A DNA stretch of 64,000 bases, taken from NCBI GenBank assembly GCA_964036275.1, contig OZ038437.1, positions 20,755,027 through 20,819,026 on the forward strand, read 5' to 3'. Of this stretch, positions 1 through 10,426 are shown piece after piece. The notes below the pieces were generated by a model, which searched no databases, was not told where the DNA came from, and was given only the letters and a program-made list of their open reading frames with translations. This DNA is from Litoditis marina. Its lineage: Eukaryota; Nematoda; Chromadorea; Rhabditida; Rhabditidae. The first letter of the stretch is position 1. Every line of letters starts with the position of its first letter. The translations under genes were made by a program, and so were the position numbers.

Positions 1-977
1 GTATGTGACAGATTTTTGAATTTCTCAAAAATAATTTTTTAAGACGTTTTTTTAGAAAAAAGTGAAACAGCCAAATTCATGCAGTATGACCCAAATTTTG
101 TCCATAGACGAAGGTCAATAGACCGGCAATTATTGTGGAAAATAAAGCAAAACCGTTCAGCCGTTCTCGAGTTATTCAAGTTTTAAAAGTTCAACCCGTA
201 CTATATACGGCGCAAATAGGCTCACTTTTAAGCTACCTTGGACTTAACATTTTCCCACGCCTCTCCTGATCGTCTGAATGATCGCAACGACTTGAAACTT
301 CTAGGGCAGGACCAGTATTGGATAAAGATTGTACTGCCAAAGCATTAAGGTCAAAGGTCAACTATTGATTTTTTTAGCGCAATAAATATGATTTTGGCCT
401 AAAATTGCTATGGAATTAGATATAACTTCAAACTTAGTGTCATTGTGTTCCACTACTCATGAAAAACTCAAAAAATCAAACACGGGATACATCGGAATAA
501 AATGAACCAAGTTACAGTAGTTTTAAGTTTCAAGATCAAACCATCAATTGATGACGTCACATACCAAGCATTTCACTAGCAAAAAAGTCAAGTTCTTTTT
601 AATAGTTCCTCTTGGGCTCTAAGCTATTGCAAACCGTAGATCATACTCATAGGTAAAGACTATATGAATTCTAAGTAACGACGAGTAATATTCAGAAGGC
701 TAGAAGACGTCAGAAATGAACTTCGTTCAAACTTTCTGAAACTCTCAGAACAAGTAGGAAAGAGTCCAAAATTGTTACGATTACATTGTTTCACGAAGTG
801 ACGATCACGTCAGATAAGATTCTGGAGGCCAGAAGGCGTCAAGTCGTCAAACTACTCGAAGCTGTTTGGAACGTTCAAAAAAAGTAAGAAACGTGGTAAC
901 AATATTGAATAATGGTGCGAAACATAGCTAACATGCACGCTAGACGGGCACGCGGCGTGAGCCGCGTGACCGGCTAG
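1..977 (+). mobile_element. Helitron-like family I unit, 3' part, plus orientation
   Basis: This is the 3' portion of a family I element on the opposite strand to the rest of the array; its 5' part lies outside the window. Bases 1-718 are the reverse complement, with scattered differences, of about 1795-2505. The unit ends in the hairpin at 940-977, whose last bases are GGCTAG. It carries the perfect DR1 AGGTCAAAGGTCA at 348-360 and the conserved GCGCCGTATATAGTACGG block, read in reverse, at 193-219. The DNA before the hairpin is the A subtype (no G-run). No coding sequence is supported. Confidence 0.78.
940..977 (+). repeat. Helitron 3' terminal hairpin, plus-oriented copy
   Basis: In element orientation the left arm is CTAGACGGGCACGCGGC, the loop GTGA and the right arm GCCGCGTGACCGGCTAG. 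The arms are 17 bases with two mismatches, at arm positions 5 and 9. The element ends at the last CTAG. This is the only copy pointing to the plus strand. Hairpins just before a 3' CTAG are diagnostic of Helitrons; here the pairing extends into the CTAG itself. Confidence 0.85.
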
Positions 978-1340
978 TTACCACCCTATAGATAATCGTG
1001 CTATGTCCCATAACGTGGGACCTCATGACATGATCACAAGATGCTCAATATGCTAAACCATGACAATGACTCCGAAGCGTTGCTTTGCGCTTTTTTAGTT
1101 CGAAATATTTACAATTAGATTTTTAATGATCAAAAAACGATTTTCAAAACTCGCTTATTTCACACTTTTCACCTATTCAACGTGTACGGATCTTCTACAT
1201 CGGCGTTTGAGACAGAGTACTAAAATTCCTCTACTTGAATACAAATTCCCCTAAACTGCTACGTGTCGATGAATAAAGTTACTCTACCCCCGGGGAAATC
1301 TTGGTTTCTGGAAAAAAAACTGTCTTTCCGGCGGAGAAAT
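978..1340 (+). mobile_element. Helitron-like family III 5' end fragment, plus orientation
   Basis: It starts directly after CTAG with TTACCACCCTATAG, the 5' end typical of family III. It is the reverse complement, with a few differences, of the right ends of the units at 17471-18976 and 28484-33003 (for example ATTTCCCCGGGGGTAGAGTA in those units). The match stops near 1340 at GGCGGAGA, where the sequence changes to minus-strand family I DNA through a short shared GAAATT-like stretch. It is a 5' fragment broken at the orientation switch. Confidence 0.72.
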
Positions 1341-1537
1341 TTTACTCTTCAACTTAAGGCCTTAAAAAATCAATAAATCGATAACATTGATTTTCCTTAG
1401 ACACCGCGACCTTAGATTTTAGTGACATAATTGATGGTGATACTGGTTAGTGCTCATCGTTCAGGTCAGGGTCTCGTACCGTCCCGTCCCGTCCCGTCCC
1501 GTCACGTCATTTAGTCATATTATGTATAGGGTGGTGA
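1341..1537 (-). mobile_element. Helitron-like family I 5' end fragment
   Basis: This is the first minus-oriented piece. It contains the usual right end of family I: CTTAAGGCCTTAAAAAATC, CTTAGACACC, a CCGTC/CCGTA pentamer run at about 1476-1505, and the TATAGGGTGGTGA terminus (minus strand TCACCACCCTATA). The rest of the element is missing because the orientation switch at about 1340 cuts it. Confidence 0.7.
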
Positions 1538-1575
1538 CTAGCCGGTCACGCGGCTCACGCCGCGTGCCCGTCTAG
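1538..1575 (-). repeat. Helitron 3' terminal hairpin, A:T class (representative)
   Basis: Plus strand: left arm CTAGCCGGTCACGCGGC, loop TCAC, right arm GCCGCGTGCCCGTCTAG. Other A:T-class copies start at 5114, 8607, 10427, 12241, 14062, 18977 (loop TTAC), 20791, 22616, 24425, 26239, 33004, 34819, 36622 and 38436; the last lacks the first C, so the terminal CTAG is broken. Each is about 38 bp and marks the 3' end of a minus-strand element. Confidence 0.85.
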
Positions 1576-1594
1576 CTGGGGGGAGACCCCCCAG
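1576..1594 (-). repeat. Subterminal G/C-run hairpin next to the 3' hairpin
   Basis: CTGGGGGG, loop AGA, CCCCCCAG: a perfect 8-bp stem touching the 3' hairpin, followed by A and another C6 run. It marks subtype B. Copies follow the hairpins at 10427, 18977, 22616, 24425, 34819 and 36622. A G7/C7 version follows those at 6934, 28059 and 56769, and G5/C5 versions with different loops follow 62229 and 63273. Arm lengths change together, which suggests the stem is kept. On the element strand it gives two neighbouring G6 runs upstream of the terminal hairpin. Confidence 0.8.
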
Positions 1595-1945
1595 ACCCCC
1601 CACGCGTGTAGTCATTTCAAGTTATTTAGATAAACTTTTTTGGTTCCATGACAACTTGGGTTGTGACGTCTTCTGGCCTTCAGAATCCTATGTGTCGTTG
1701 ACGTTACATCGTGAAACATTGTCGTCATGACATCTTTGTCACCAGCGGTACTTGTTCTGAGAGTTTCAATACTCTATGACATGGTTTGTATTTGACGTCT
1801 TCTAGCCTTCTGAATATTACTCGTCGTTACTTAGAATTCATATAGTCTTCACCTATGAGTATGATCTACGGTTTGCAATAGCTTGGAGCCCAAGAGGAAC
1901 TATTAAAAAGAACTTGACTTTTTTGCTAGTGAAATGCTTGGTATG

Positions 1946-1953
1946 TGACGTCA
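1946..1953. promoter_or_regulatory. TGACGTCA (CRE-type) palindrome (representative)
   Basis: The bZIP core TGACGTCA occurs once per unit in every family, in different settings: GTGACGTCATCAATTGATGG in family I, CTATGACGTCATCATGG in II, TGATGACGTCATCA in III (28639-28652), CTGATGACGTCATCAG in IV (58837-58852), and a pair in the last unit (63535-63542, 63550-63557), the second within CTGTGACGTCACAG. Many other GACGTC cores also occur near the 3' ends. Confidence 0.5.
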
Positions 1954-2144
1954 TCAATTGATGGTTTGATCTTAAAACTTAAAACTACTGTAACTTGGTT
2001 CATTTTTTTCCGATGTATCCCGTGTTTGATTTTTTGAGTTGTTCATGAGTAGTGGAATACAATGACTCTAAGTTTGAAGTTACATCTATTTCCATAGCAA
2101 TTTTAGGCCAAAATCATATTTAATGCGCTAAAAAAATCAATAGT

Positions 2145-2157
2145 TGACCTTTGACCT
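2145..2157. promoter_or_regulatory. DR1 nuclear-receptor-type site (representative)
   Basis: TGACCTTTGACCT is a perfect AGGTCA direct repeat with one spacer base (reverse complement AGGTCAAAGGTCA). Other copies are at 348-360, 3906-3918, 5732-5744, 7395-7407, 9225-9237, 11034-11046 and 63412-63424, and at the same place in most family I units. A weaker GATCTTTGATC version recurs in families I, II and III. HNF4/RXR-type receptors bind DR1; here this is motif-based only. Confidence 0.45.
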
Positions 2158-2285
2158 TAATGCTTTTGCAGTACAATCTTTATTCATTACTGGTCCTGTC
2201 CTATGAGTTTCAAGTCGTTCCGATCATTTAGACGATCAGGAGAGGCGTGGGAAAATGTTGAGTCCGAGGTAGCTTAAAAGTGAGC

Positions 2286-2312
2286 CTATTTGCGCCGTAT
2301 ATAGTACGGGTT
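2286..2312. promoter_or_regulatory. 27-bp conserved block, possible TATA-type core promoter
   Basis: CTATTTGCGCC followed by GTATATAGTACGGGTT is almost unchanged in families I and II although the flanks differ. Examples are 193-219 (reverse), 2286-2312 and 40975-41001. CCGTA and TACGG inside can pair around TATAG, and GTATATAG resembles a TATA box. The unit at 33004 has GCACC for GCGCC. Confidence 0.45.
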
Positions 2313-2903
2313 GGACTTTTAAAACTTGAATATCTCGAGAACGGCTGAATGGTTTTGCTTAATTTTCCACAATATTTGCCGGTCTATTGACCTTGGTCTA
2401 TGGACAAAATTTGGGTCATACTGCATGAGTTTGGCTGTTTCACTTTTTTCTAAAAAAACGTCTTAAAAAATTATTTTTGAGAAATTCAAAAATCTGTCAC
2501 ATACAAACTGTTTCAATTCTTCATGCGCATCTTATACACAAATCTCAGAAATTCAATCACATTTTGAACATGTGCCCCACCAAAATGGAGGAAATTTTTT
2601 GTTGATTTTTATCAACGCTTACAGAACACCCATCACATGATAGAATGTTTATTGCTTATAAAGTTAAGTATTTGACAATCAACTCTATACACTATAGAGA
2701 TTAGAAGACAAATGATTCATGGGAACCTTCTTTTGTAGCCTCTTTTATGAGGTACTACATTTCATAACGGAGATCACCAAAAATCGATACTTGATCTTTG
2801 ATCTTTCATATTACAAATGTATACTCGGTAGGTCATGACACATCTTGTGTCACAATATGAACAGATGAGGACCATTTTAAAACAGTTCGGAAATCTCAAA
2901 ATG

Positions 2904-2916
2904 TTCCGGAAATTTC
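2904..2916. promoter_or_regulatory. Heat-shock-element-like site (representative of family I)
   Basis: TTCCGGAAATTTC fits TTCnnGAAnnTTC, three alternating HSF boxes at the correct spacing. Intact copies are also at 4666, 6491, 8155, 9984, 20343, 22168, 23982, 27616, 34381, 36185, 39811 and 54398. The site is broken near 11793, 25791 and 37988 (the 1814-bp triplet) and near 13619. HSF-1 sites spread by Helitrons are known in Caenorhabditis. Binding here is inferred. Confidence 0.5.
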
Positions 2917-3082
2917 TCAAATCCGGAGGATGTTGCGAAATTTTCAACGACACTGAGCCAATAGAAGGGACTTCTGGAGAGTTCAACCAGCCAGAAATTT
3001 TGAGGTCATATCTACAACATACGCGGTATGAGGAATGAAAGTAGCAAAAAATTATAGTTTTTTCTAATTCATGTAACTCTTT

Positions 3083-3098
3083 CCGGAAACGTTTCCGG
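3083..3098. repeat. CCGGAAACGTTTCCGG palindrome (representative)
   Basis: A perfect 16-bp palindrome in nearly every family I unit, about 45 bases right of the ORF-like stretch. In family III the same place reads CCGGAAATTTTTCCGG, still almost symmetrical. Its role is unknown; it contains TTCCGGAA-type half sites. Confidence 0.6.
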
Positions 3099-3351
3099 CA
3101 AAAAGCGCTCGATGGAAACATTCGGCTTCAGAATACAGGCTTTCATGTGGAGTATCTCCAGAATTTCACTCTCCAACTTAAGGCCTTAAATAATCAATAA
3201 ATCGATAACATTGATTTTCCTTAGACACCACGACCTTAGATTTTAGTGACATAATTGATGGTCATACTGGTTAGTGCTCATTGTTCAGGTCATGGTCTCG
3301 TACCGTCCCGTCCCGTCCCGTCATTTAGTCATATTATGTATAGGGTGGTGA

Positions 3352-5113
3352 TTTACTTACAGTTGTTGTCACGTTTCTTACTTTTTTTTGAACGTTTCAA
3401 ACAGCTTCGAGCAGTTTGACGACTTAACGCCTTCTGGCCTTCAGAATCTTATCTGACGTGATCGTTACTTCGTGAAACAATGCAATCGTAACATTTTTCG
3501 ACTCTTTCCTACTTGTTCTGAGAGTTTCAGAAAGTTTGAACGAAGTTCATTTCTGACGTCTTCTAGCCTTCTGAATATTACTCGTCGTTACTTAGAATTC
3601 ATATAATCTTCACGTATGACTATACATTACGTGTTGCGATCGTTAGGAGCCTGAAAGAAGTTATTCGAAAGAACTTGACTTTTTTGCTAGTGAAATGCTT
3701 GGTATGTGACGTCATCAATTGATGGTTTGATCTTGAAACTTAAAACTACTGTAACTTGGTTCATTTTTCTCCGATGTATCCCGTGTTTGATTTTTTGAGT
3801 TGTTCATGAGTAGTGGAATACAATGACACTAAGTTTGAAGTTACATCTATTTCCGTAGCAATTTTAGGCCAAAATCGTATTTATTGCGCTAAAAAAATCA
3901 ATAGTTGACCTTTGACCTTAATGCTCTGGCAGTACAATCTTTATTCAATACTGGTCCTGTCCTATGAGTTTCAAGTCGTTCCGATCATTTAGACGATCAG
4001 GAGAGGCGTGGGAAAATGTTGAGTGCGAAGTAGCTTAAAAGTGAGCCTATTTGCGCCGTATATAGTACGGGTTAGACTTTCAAAACTTGAATATCTCGAG
4101 AACGGCCGAATGGTTTTGCCTAATTTTTCACAATATTTGCCGGTCTATTGACCTTCGTCTATGGACAAAATTTGGGTCATACTGCATGAGTTTGGCTGTT
4201 TCACTTTTTTCTAAAAAAACGTCTTAAAAAATTATTTTTGAGAAATTCAAAAATCTGTTACATACAAATCGTTTCAATTCTTTTTGCGCATCTTATACAC
4301 AAATCTCAGAGATTCAATCACATTTTGAACATGTGCCCCACCAAAATGAATGAAATTTTTTGTTGATTTTTATCAACGCTTACAGAATACCCGTTCTATG
4401 ATATAATGTTTTATTGCTTAAAAAGTTAAGTACCTGACAATCAACTCTATACACTGTAGAAATTAGATGACAAATAGTTCATGGGAACCTTCTTTTGTAG
4501 CCTCATTTATGAGGTACTATGTTTCATAACGGAGATCACCAAAAATCGATACTTGATCTTTGATCTTTCATATTACAAATTTATACTTGGTGGGTCATGA
4601 CACATCTTGTGTCACAATATGAACAGATGAGGACCATTTTAAAACAGTTCGGAAATCTCAAAAAGTTCCGGAAATTTCTCAAACCCGGAGGAAGTTGTGA
4701 AATTTTCCACGATAGTGAGCCAATAAAAGGGACTTCTGGTGAGTTCAACCAGCCAAAAATTTTAAGGTCATATCATCAACATGGGCGGTATGAGGAATGA
4801 AAGTAGTAAAAAATTGTACTTTTTTCTAATTCATGTAACTGTTTCCGGAAACGTTTCCGGCAAAAAGCGCTCGACAGAAACAATCAACTTCAGAATACAG
4901 GCTTTCATGTGCAGTATCTCCGAAATTTCACTGTCCAACTTAAGGCCTTAAAAAATCAATAAATCGATAGCATTGATTTTCCTTAGACACCGCGACCTTA
5001 GATTTTAGTGACATAATTGATGGTCATACTGTTAGGTCGCTATCGTTAAAAAGTGGATCCCGTACCGTACCGTACCGTTACGTCATTTAGTCATATTATC
5101 TATAGGGTGGTGA
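3352..5113 (-). mobile_element. Helitron-like family I-A unit lacking the 3' hairpin
   Basis: Same layout as neighbouring A units, but the hairpin and about 30 bases after it are missing. The left neighbour's 5' end GGTGGTGA is joined straight to TTTACTTACAGTTGTTGTC, which lies about 70 bases inside an intact unit such as 8607-10426. The 5' TC of the neighbour is exact, so this unit is 3'-truncated. DR1 at 3906-3918; heat-shock-like site at 4666-4678; CCGTA pentamers near the right end. Confidence 0.8.
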
Positions 5114-6933
5114 CTAGCCGGTCACGCGGCTCACGCCGCGTGCCCGTCTAGCGTGCATGTTAGCTATGTTTTGCACCTTTATTTAAAGTTGTTACCTTGT
5201 TACTTACTTTTTTTGAACGTTTCAAACAGCTTCGAGTAGTTTGACGACTTGACGTCTTCTGGCCTTCAGAATCTTATCTGACGTGATCGTCACTTCGTGA
5301 AACAATGTAATCGTAACACTTTTGGATTCTTTCCTACTTGTTCTGAGAGTTTCAGAAAGTTTGAACGAAGTTCATTTCTGACGTCTTCTGACATTCTGAA
5401 TATTACTCGTCGTTGCTTAGAATTCATACAGTCTTCACGTATGAGTATGATCTACGGTTTACAATAGCTTGAAGCTTGAAATGAACAATTCAAAAGAACT
5501 TGACTTTTTTTGCTAGTGAAATGCTTGGTATGTGACGTCATCAATTGATGGTTTGATCTTGAATTTTAAAACTACTGTAACTTGGTTCATTTTTTTCCGA
5601 TGTATCCCGTGTTTCATTTTTTGAGTTGTTCATGAGTAGTGGAATACAATGACACTAAATTTGAAGTTACATCTATTTCCATAGCAATTTTAGGCCAAAA
5701 TCATATTTATTGCGCTAAAAAAATCAATAGTTGACCTTTGACCTTGATGCTTTGGCAGTACAATATTTATCCAATACTGGTCCTGTCCTATAAGTTTCAA
5801 GTCGTTCCCATCATTTAGACGGTCAGGGGAGGCGTGGGAAAATGTTGAGTTCGAGGTAGCTTAAAAGTGAGCCTATTTGCGCCGTATATAGTACGGGTTG
5901 GACTTTTAAAACTTGAATAACTCGAGAACGGCTGAATGGTTTTGCTTTATTTTACACAGTGTTTGCCGGTCTACTGACCTTCGTCTATGGACAAAATTTG
6001 GGTCATACTGCATGAGTTTGGTTGTTTCACTTTTTTCTAAAAAAACGTCTTAAAAAATTAATTTTGAGAAATTCAAAAATCTGTCACATACAAATTGTTT
6101 TAATTTTTTATGCGCATCTTATTCACAAATCTCAGAGATTCAATCACATTTTGAACATGTGCCCCACCGAAATGAATGAAATTTTTTGTTGACTTCTATC
6201 AATGCTCACAGAACACCCATCATATGATGAAATGTTTACTGCTCATAGAGTTAAATACCTGACAATCAACTCTATACAATATGAAAATTAAAGGACAAAT
6301 AGTTCATGGGAACCTTCTTTTGTAGCCTCATTTATGAGGTACTACGTTTCATAACGGAGATCACCAAAAATCGATACTTGATCTTTGATCTCTCATATTA
6401 CAGACTTATACTCAGTAGGTCATGACACATCTTGTGTCACAATATGAACAGATGAGGACCATTTTAAAACAGTTCGGAAATCTCGAAAAGTTCCGGAAAT
6501 TTCTCAAATCCGGAGGAAGTTGCGAAATTTTCCACGATATTGAGCCAGAAGAAGGGACTTCTGGAGAGTTCAACCAGCCAGAAAGGTTGAGGTCATATCA
6601 TCAACATACGCGGTATGAGGAATGAAAGTAGCAAAAAATTGTACTTTTTTCTAATTCATGTAACTGTTTCCGGAAACGTTTCCGGCAAAAAGCGCTCGAC
6701 AGAAACAATCAACTTCAGAAGACAGGCTTTCATGTGCAGTATCTCCGAAATTTCACTGTCCAACTTAAGGCCTTAAAAAATCAATAAATCGATAACATTG
6801 ATTTTCCTTAGACACCACGACCTTAGATTTTAATGACACAATTAATGGTCATACTGGTTAGTACTGATTGTTCCGTGCCGGGTCCCGTTACGTACCGTCA
6901 CGTCAGTATACGCGATTATGTATAGGGTGGTGA
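5114..6933 (-). mobile_element. Helitron-like family I-A unit, 1820 bp
   Basis: Complete unit: A:T-class hairpin at 5114-5151 followed by the A-subtype sequence GTGCATGTTAGCTATG, ending with TATAGGGTGGTGA. DR1 at 5732-5744, heat-shock-like 13-mer at 6491-6503, and a plus-strand 67-codon ORF at 6422-6625 not believed to be coding. Confidence 0.82.
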
Positions 6934-8606
6934 CTAGCCGGTCCCGCGGCTAACGCCGCGGGCCCGTCTACCTGGGGGGGAGACCCCCCCAGACCCCCCT
7001 ACGCTCACAGTTGTTCAGTAGTTTGTAAAATGAAACAATTTGTTGAATTTACTGTAGGTCATAAAAACTCAATAAATCGATATTATCGATTTTCCTCAGA
7101 CACCACAACCTTAGATGTCTCTGGTAGTTCTTACCTCCAAGTATCAAAGCTATTACGGATAACCTGACTTTTTTGCTAGTGAAATGCTTGGTATGTGACG
7201 TCATCAATTGATGGTTTGATCTTGAAACTTAAAACTACTGTAACTTGGCTCATTTTTCTCGGATGTACCCCTTGTTTGACTTTTTGAGTTGTTCATGAGT
7301 AGTGGAATACAATTACATTAAGTTTGAAGTTTTATCTATTTCCATAGCAATTTTAGGCCAAAATCATATTTATTGCGCTAAAAAAATCAATAGTTGACCT
7401 TTGACCTTAATGCTCTGGCAGTACAATCTTTATCCAATACTGGTTCTGCCCTATGAGTTTCAAGTCGTTCCGATCATTTAGACGGCCAGGAGAGGCGTGG
7501 GAAAATGTTGAGTCCGAGGTAGCTTAAAAGTGAGCCTATTTGCGCCGTATATAGTACGGGTTGAACTTTTAAAACTTGAATAACTCGAAAACGGCTGAAT
7601 GGTTTTGCTCAATTTTCCACAATATTTGCCGGTCTATTGATCTTCGTCTATGGACAAAATTTGGGTCATACTGCATGAGTTTGGCTGTTTCACTTTTTTC
7701 TAAAAAAACGTCTTAAAAAATTATTTTTGAGAAATTTTAAAATCTGTTACATACAAATTGTTTCAATTGTTTATGCACATCTTATACACAAATCTCAGAG
7801 ATTCAATCACATTTTGAAGATATGCCCCACCAAAATGAATGAAATTTTTTTGTTGATGTTTATGAACGCTTATAGAACACCTGTCCTACGATATAATGTT
7901 TATTGTTTATGAAGGTAAGTACCTGACAATCAATTGTCTACAATATGAAAATTAGAGAACAAATGGTTAATGGGAACCTCCTTTTGTAGCCTTCTTTTTG
8001 AGGTACTATGTTTCATTCTGGAGATCACCAAAAATCGATACTTGATCTTTGATCCTTCATATTGCGAATGTATACTCAGTAGGTCATGACACATCTCGTG
8101 CCACAATATGAGAAGATGAGGACCATTTTAAAACAGTTCGGAAATCCCAGACTGTTCCGGAAATTTCTCAAATCCGGAGGAAATTGCGAAATTCCTGACG
8201 ATATTGAGCCAATAGTCACGCCTTATGAGGAGTTCAACCAGCCAGAAATTTTAAGGTCATATCATCAACATGGGCGGTATGAGGAATGAAAGTAGTAAAA
8301 AATTGTACTTTTTTCTAATTCATGTAACTCTTTCCGGAAACGTTTCCGGCAAAAAGTGATCGATAGAAACATTTGTCTTCAGAAGACAGGCTTTCATGTG
8401 GAGTATCTCTGAAATTCTGCTCTCCAACTTAAGGCCTTAAAAAATCAATAAATCGATAGCATTGATTTTCCTTAGACACCGCGACCTTAGATTTTAGTGA
8501 CATAATTTATGGTCATGATTAGAAGTTGTTTAGGAACAAAAGTTGGGCGTCCCGTACCGTTACGTACCGTACCGTTATATTAGCATGTATAGTATAGTAA
8601 GGGTGA
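6934..8606 (-). mobile_element. Helitron-like family I unit with C:G-class hairpin, 1673 bp
   Basis: The hairpin at 6934-6971 has CCC/GGG in the stem and loop TAAC; its inner CTAG copy reads CTAC. A G7/C7 subterminal hairpin follows. The first about 200 bases, with the palindrome-like TCGATATTATCGA, match the starts of 28059 and 56769 rather than other family I units, while the rest is typical family I. So this is a chimera with an exchanged 3' end. The 5' end is GGGTGA preceded by TATAGTATAGTAA, a variant 5' terminus. DR1 at 7395-7407. Confidence 0.78.
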
Positions 8607-10426
8607 CTAGCCGGTCACGCGGCTCACGCCGCGTGCCCGTCTAGCGTGCATGTTAGCTATGTTTTGCAACTTTACTTACAGTTGTTGTCACGTTTCTTAC
8701 TTTTTTTTGAACGTTTCAAACAGCTTCGAGTAGTTTGACGACTTGACGTCTCCTGGCCTTTAGAATCTTATCTGACGTGATCGTCCCTTCGTGAAACAAT
8801 GTAATCGTAACATTTTTGGACTCTTTCCTACTTGTTCTGTGAATTTCAGAAAGTTTGAACGAAGTTCATTTCTGACGTCTTCTGACATTCTGAATATTAC
8901 TCGTCGTTGCTTAGAATTCAGGCAGTTTTCACGTTTGAGTATACATTACGAGTTGCGGTAGTTAGGAGCCTGAAATAAACTACTCGAAAGAACTTGACTT
9001 TTTTGCTAGTGAAATGCTTGGTATATGACGTCATCAATTGATGGTTTGATCTTGAAACTTAAAACTACTGTAACTTGGCTCATTTTTCTCCGATGTACCC
9101 CGTGTTTGACTTTTTGAGTTGTTCATGAGTAGTGGAAGACAATGACATTAAATTTGAAATTACATCTATCTCCATAGCAATTTTAGGCCGAAATCATATT
9201 TATTGCGCTAAAAAAATCAATAGTTGACCTTTGACCTTAATGCTTTGGCAGTACAATCATTATCCAATACTGGTCCTGTCCTATAAGTTTCAAGTCGATC
9301 CGATCATTTAGACGATCAGGAGAGGCGTGGGAAAATGTTGAGTCCGAGGTAGCTTAAAAGTGAGTCTATTTGCGCCGTATATAGTACGGGTTGGACTTTT
9401 AAAACTTGAATAACTCGAGAACGGCTGGATGGTTTTGCTTAATTTTTTAGAATATTTGCCGGTCTATTGACCTTCGTCTACGGACGAAATTTGGGTCATA
9501 CTGCATGAGTTTGGCTGTTTCACTTTTTTCTAAAAAAACGTCTTAAAAAATTATTTTTGAGAAATTCAAAAATCTGTCACATACAAATTGTTTTAATTCT
9601 TCATGCGCATCTTATACACAAATCTCAGAAATTCAATCACATTTTGAACATGTGCCCCACCAAAATGAATGAAATTTTTTGTTGATTTTTATCAACGCTC
9701 ACAGAATGTCCTTTCTATGATATAATGTTTATTGCTCAAGATGTAGAGTACCTGACAATCAACACTATACACTGTGAAAATTAGAAGACAAATAGTTCAC
9801 GAGAACCTTTTTTTGTAGCCTCGTTTATGAGGTACTATGTTTCATAACGGAGATCACCAAAAATCGATACTTGATCTTTGATCTTTCATATCACAAATGT
9901 ATACTCAGTAGGTCTTGACACATCTTGTGTCACAATATGAACAGATGAGGACCATTTTAAAACAGTTCGGAAATCTCGAAAAGTTCCGGAAATTTCTCAA
10001 ATCCGGAGGAAGTTGCGAAATTTTCAACGATACTGAGCCAATAGAAGGGACTTCTGGAGAGTTCAACCAGCCAGAAATTTTAAGGTCATATCATCAACAT
10101 GGGCGGTATGAGGAATGAAAGTAGTAAAAAATTGTACTTTTTTCTAATTCATGTAACTGTTTCCGGAAACGTTTCCGGCAAAAAGCGCTCGACAGAAACA
10201 TTTGTCTTCAGAAGACAGGCTTTCATGTGCAGTATCTCCGAAATTTCACTGTCCAACTTAAGGCTTAAAAAAATCAATAAATCGATAGCATTGATTTTCC
10301 TTAGACACCGCGACCTTAAATTTTAGTGACACAATTAATGGTCATACTGGTTAGTGCTGCTTGTTCCGTGCCGGGTCCCGTACCGTTACGTTACGTCATT
10401 TAGCACGATTTTCTCTAGGGTGGTGA
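8607..10426 (-). mobile_element. Helitron-like family I-A unit, 1820 bp
   Basis: Complete unit: hairpin at 8607-8644, right end CTCTAGGGTGGTGA. DR1 at 9225-9237, heat-shock-like site at 9984-9996. In the recurring ORF the ATG has become TTG (9915), an in-family loss of the start codon that argues against coding function. Confidence 0.82.

Larger units (their letters stand above)
1..2505. repeat. Large imperfect inverted repeat at the orientation switch
   Basis: Arms 1-718 and about 1795-2505 are reverse complements with scattered differences, and the hairpins at 940-977 and 1538-1575 face each other. The centre at about 1340 joins a family III 5' fragment to a family I 5' fragment, so the two arms belong to elements in opposite orientation. 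The left arm may extend past the window. Confidence 0.75.
1538..3351 (-). mobile_element. Helitron-like family I-B unit, 1814 bp
   Basis: A full unit from the 3' hairpin (1538-1575) and G/C hairpin (1576-1594) on the left to the 5' end on the right (GGTGGTGA at 3344-3351; minus strand TCACCACC). Inside are TGACGTCA at 1946-1953 next to the palindrome CATCAATTGATG, a DR1 at 2145-2157, the conserved block at 2286-2312, a heat-shock-element-like site at 2904-2916, the palindrome CCGGAAACGTTTCCGG at 3083-3098, and CCGTC pentamers before the 5' end. A 67-codon ORF at 2835-3038 (plus) is not considered a gene. Confidence 0.82.

Noticed and set aside
2835..3038. Recurring plus-strand ORF of about 67 codons (MTHLVSQYEQ...) in each family I unit
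   Set aside because: The homologous DNA in family II is open in a different reading frame (CAG TTC GGA in family I, AGT TTG GAA in family II), family II starts are TTG, and several family I copies lose the start (9915), gain a stop (near 24073) or are frameshifted (36116-36301). The conservation is better explained by shared nucleotide motifs.
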